Shown: piece by piece, positions 6,106-6,257 of the stretch
Layout: each line of letters opens with the position of its first letter
Position numbering within the stretch: position 1 is the first letter of the stretch
Assembly (NCBI GenBank): GCA_965365465.1
Contig: CBDUBU010000246.1
Location: 1 to 6,257 of the forward strand
Source of the DNA: CBDUBU01 sp965365465
GTDB lineage: Bacteria; Bacteroidota; Rhodothermia; Rhodothermales; DASSAV01
DNA: 6,257 nt
Reading direction: 5' to 3'
Position numbers and translations under genes: made by a program
The notes under the pieces: model-generated
What the model was told of the DNA's origin: nothing
What the model saw: the letters and a program-made list of their open reading frames with translations, nothing else
Databases searched by the model: none

Positions 6106-6257
6106 CACACGAACGGATGATCCGCATTGGCAGCAACCGCACACAGCATCGCGTGACATCCGAGCCGGGGCGCGTGATGGCTACGAATGCTGCGCGCCTC
6201 ATAAAGCACGACGGAGATATGGTAGGGGCTCGGTCGGTCGATCCTGCACAGTCGTTT
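6102..6257 (+). CDS. Start of an unrecognised gene overlapping the universal stress gene (partial)
   Basis: An ATG at 6102 overlaps the preceding stop in ATGA, the classic arrangement for translational coupling, and GAGGTG (6091-6096) sits five bases before it. The frame stays open for 52 codons to the window edge. The visible N-terminus (MTHERMIRIGSN..., then RVMATNAARLIKHDGDMVGARSV) has no signal peptide, membrane segment or motif I know. A second ATG at 6117 is possible. Support comes from the overlap and ribosome site rather than from homology, and 52 open codons in GC-rich DNA is only moderate evidence. Confidence 0.45.
   Translation, partial: MTHERMIRIGSNRTQHRVTSEPGRVMATNAARLIKHDGDMVGARSVDPAQSF

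Noticed and set aside
5101..6159. 352-codon minus-strand frame opposite the universal stress gene
   Set aside because: It mirrors a certain two-domain protein; its composition is atypical and it has no motif.

Overview
The window is high-GC bacterial chromosomal DNA with five well-supported intact genes, one decayed gene at the left edge, and one gene start cut off at the right edge. Codons end mostly in G or C and Shine-Dalgarno sequences are weak or absent except before the universal-stress gene. The gene set (OxyR-type regulator, Rnk-like factor, glutamate dehydrogenase, tandem universal stress protein, secreted PepSY protein) would fit a Rhodothermota/Bacteroidota-type or another high-GC Gram-negative bacterium. 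I cannot fix the taxon from this sequence alone. No rRNA, tRNA, CRISPR array, transposase or phage gene is visible.

Left to right: (1) at 1-309 on the minus strand is a broken gene for a secreted PepSY-domain protein, with an in-frame TAG after the signal peptide and a frameshift/deletion inside the domain. (2) At 497-1456 on the minus strand is an OxyR-type LysR regulator. It keeps the peroxide-reactive Cys199 but has leucine at the position of the resolving Cys208. (3) A 437-base divergent spacer follows, carrying an almost canonical OxyR-like operator dyad (1616-1638) and a possible rightward promoter. (4) At 1894-2331 and 2340-2738 on the plus strand is a probable two-gene operon: an Rnk/Gre-domain RNA-polymerase-binding factor and a 132-residue protein I do not recognise. 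(5) A 930-base stretch without a supportable gene (2739-3668) holds a probable terminator, an AT-rich island, a perfect hairpin and a short tandem repeat. (6) At 3669-5036 and 5107-6105 on the plus strand are a glutamate dehydrogenase and a two-domain universal stress protein. The latter's stop overlaps the start of a further open frame that runs off the window (6102-6257).

As a whole this looks like a stress and metabolic-adjustment neighbourhood: peroxide sensing, modulation of transcription, nitrogen/carbon interchange through glutamate, and an ATP-binding stress protein. The most concrete testable idea is that the one-cysteine OxyR binds the dyad at 1616-1638 and controls itself and/or the rnk-like operon. 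I did not find evidence for a wholly new multi-gene system. The novelty candidates are the unrecognised 132-residue protein, the one-cysteine OxyR with its operator, and the truncated gene at the right end.
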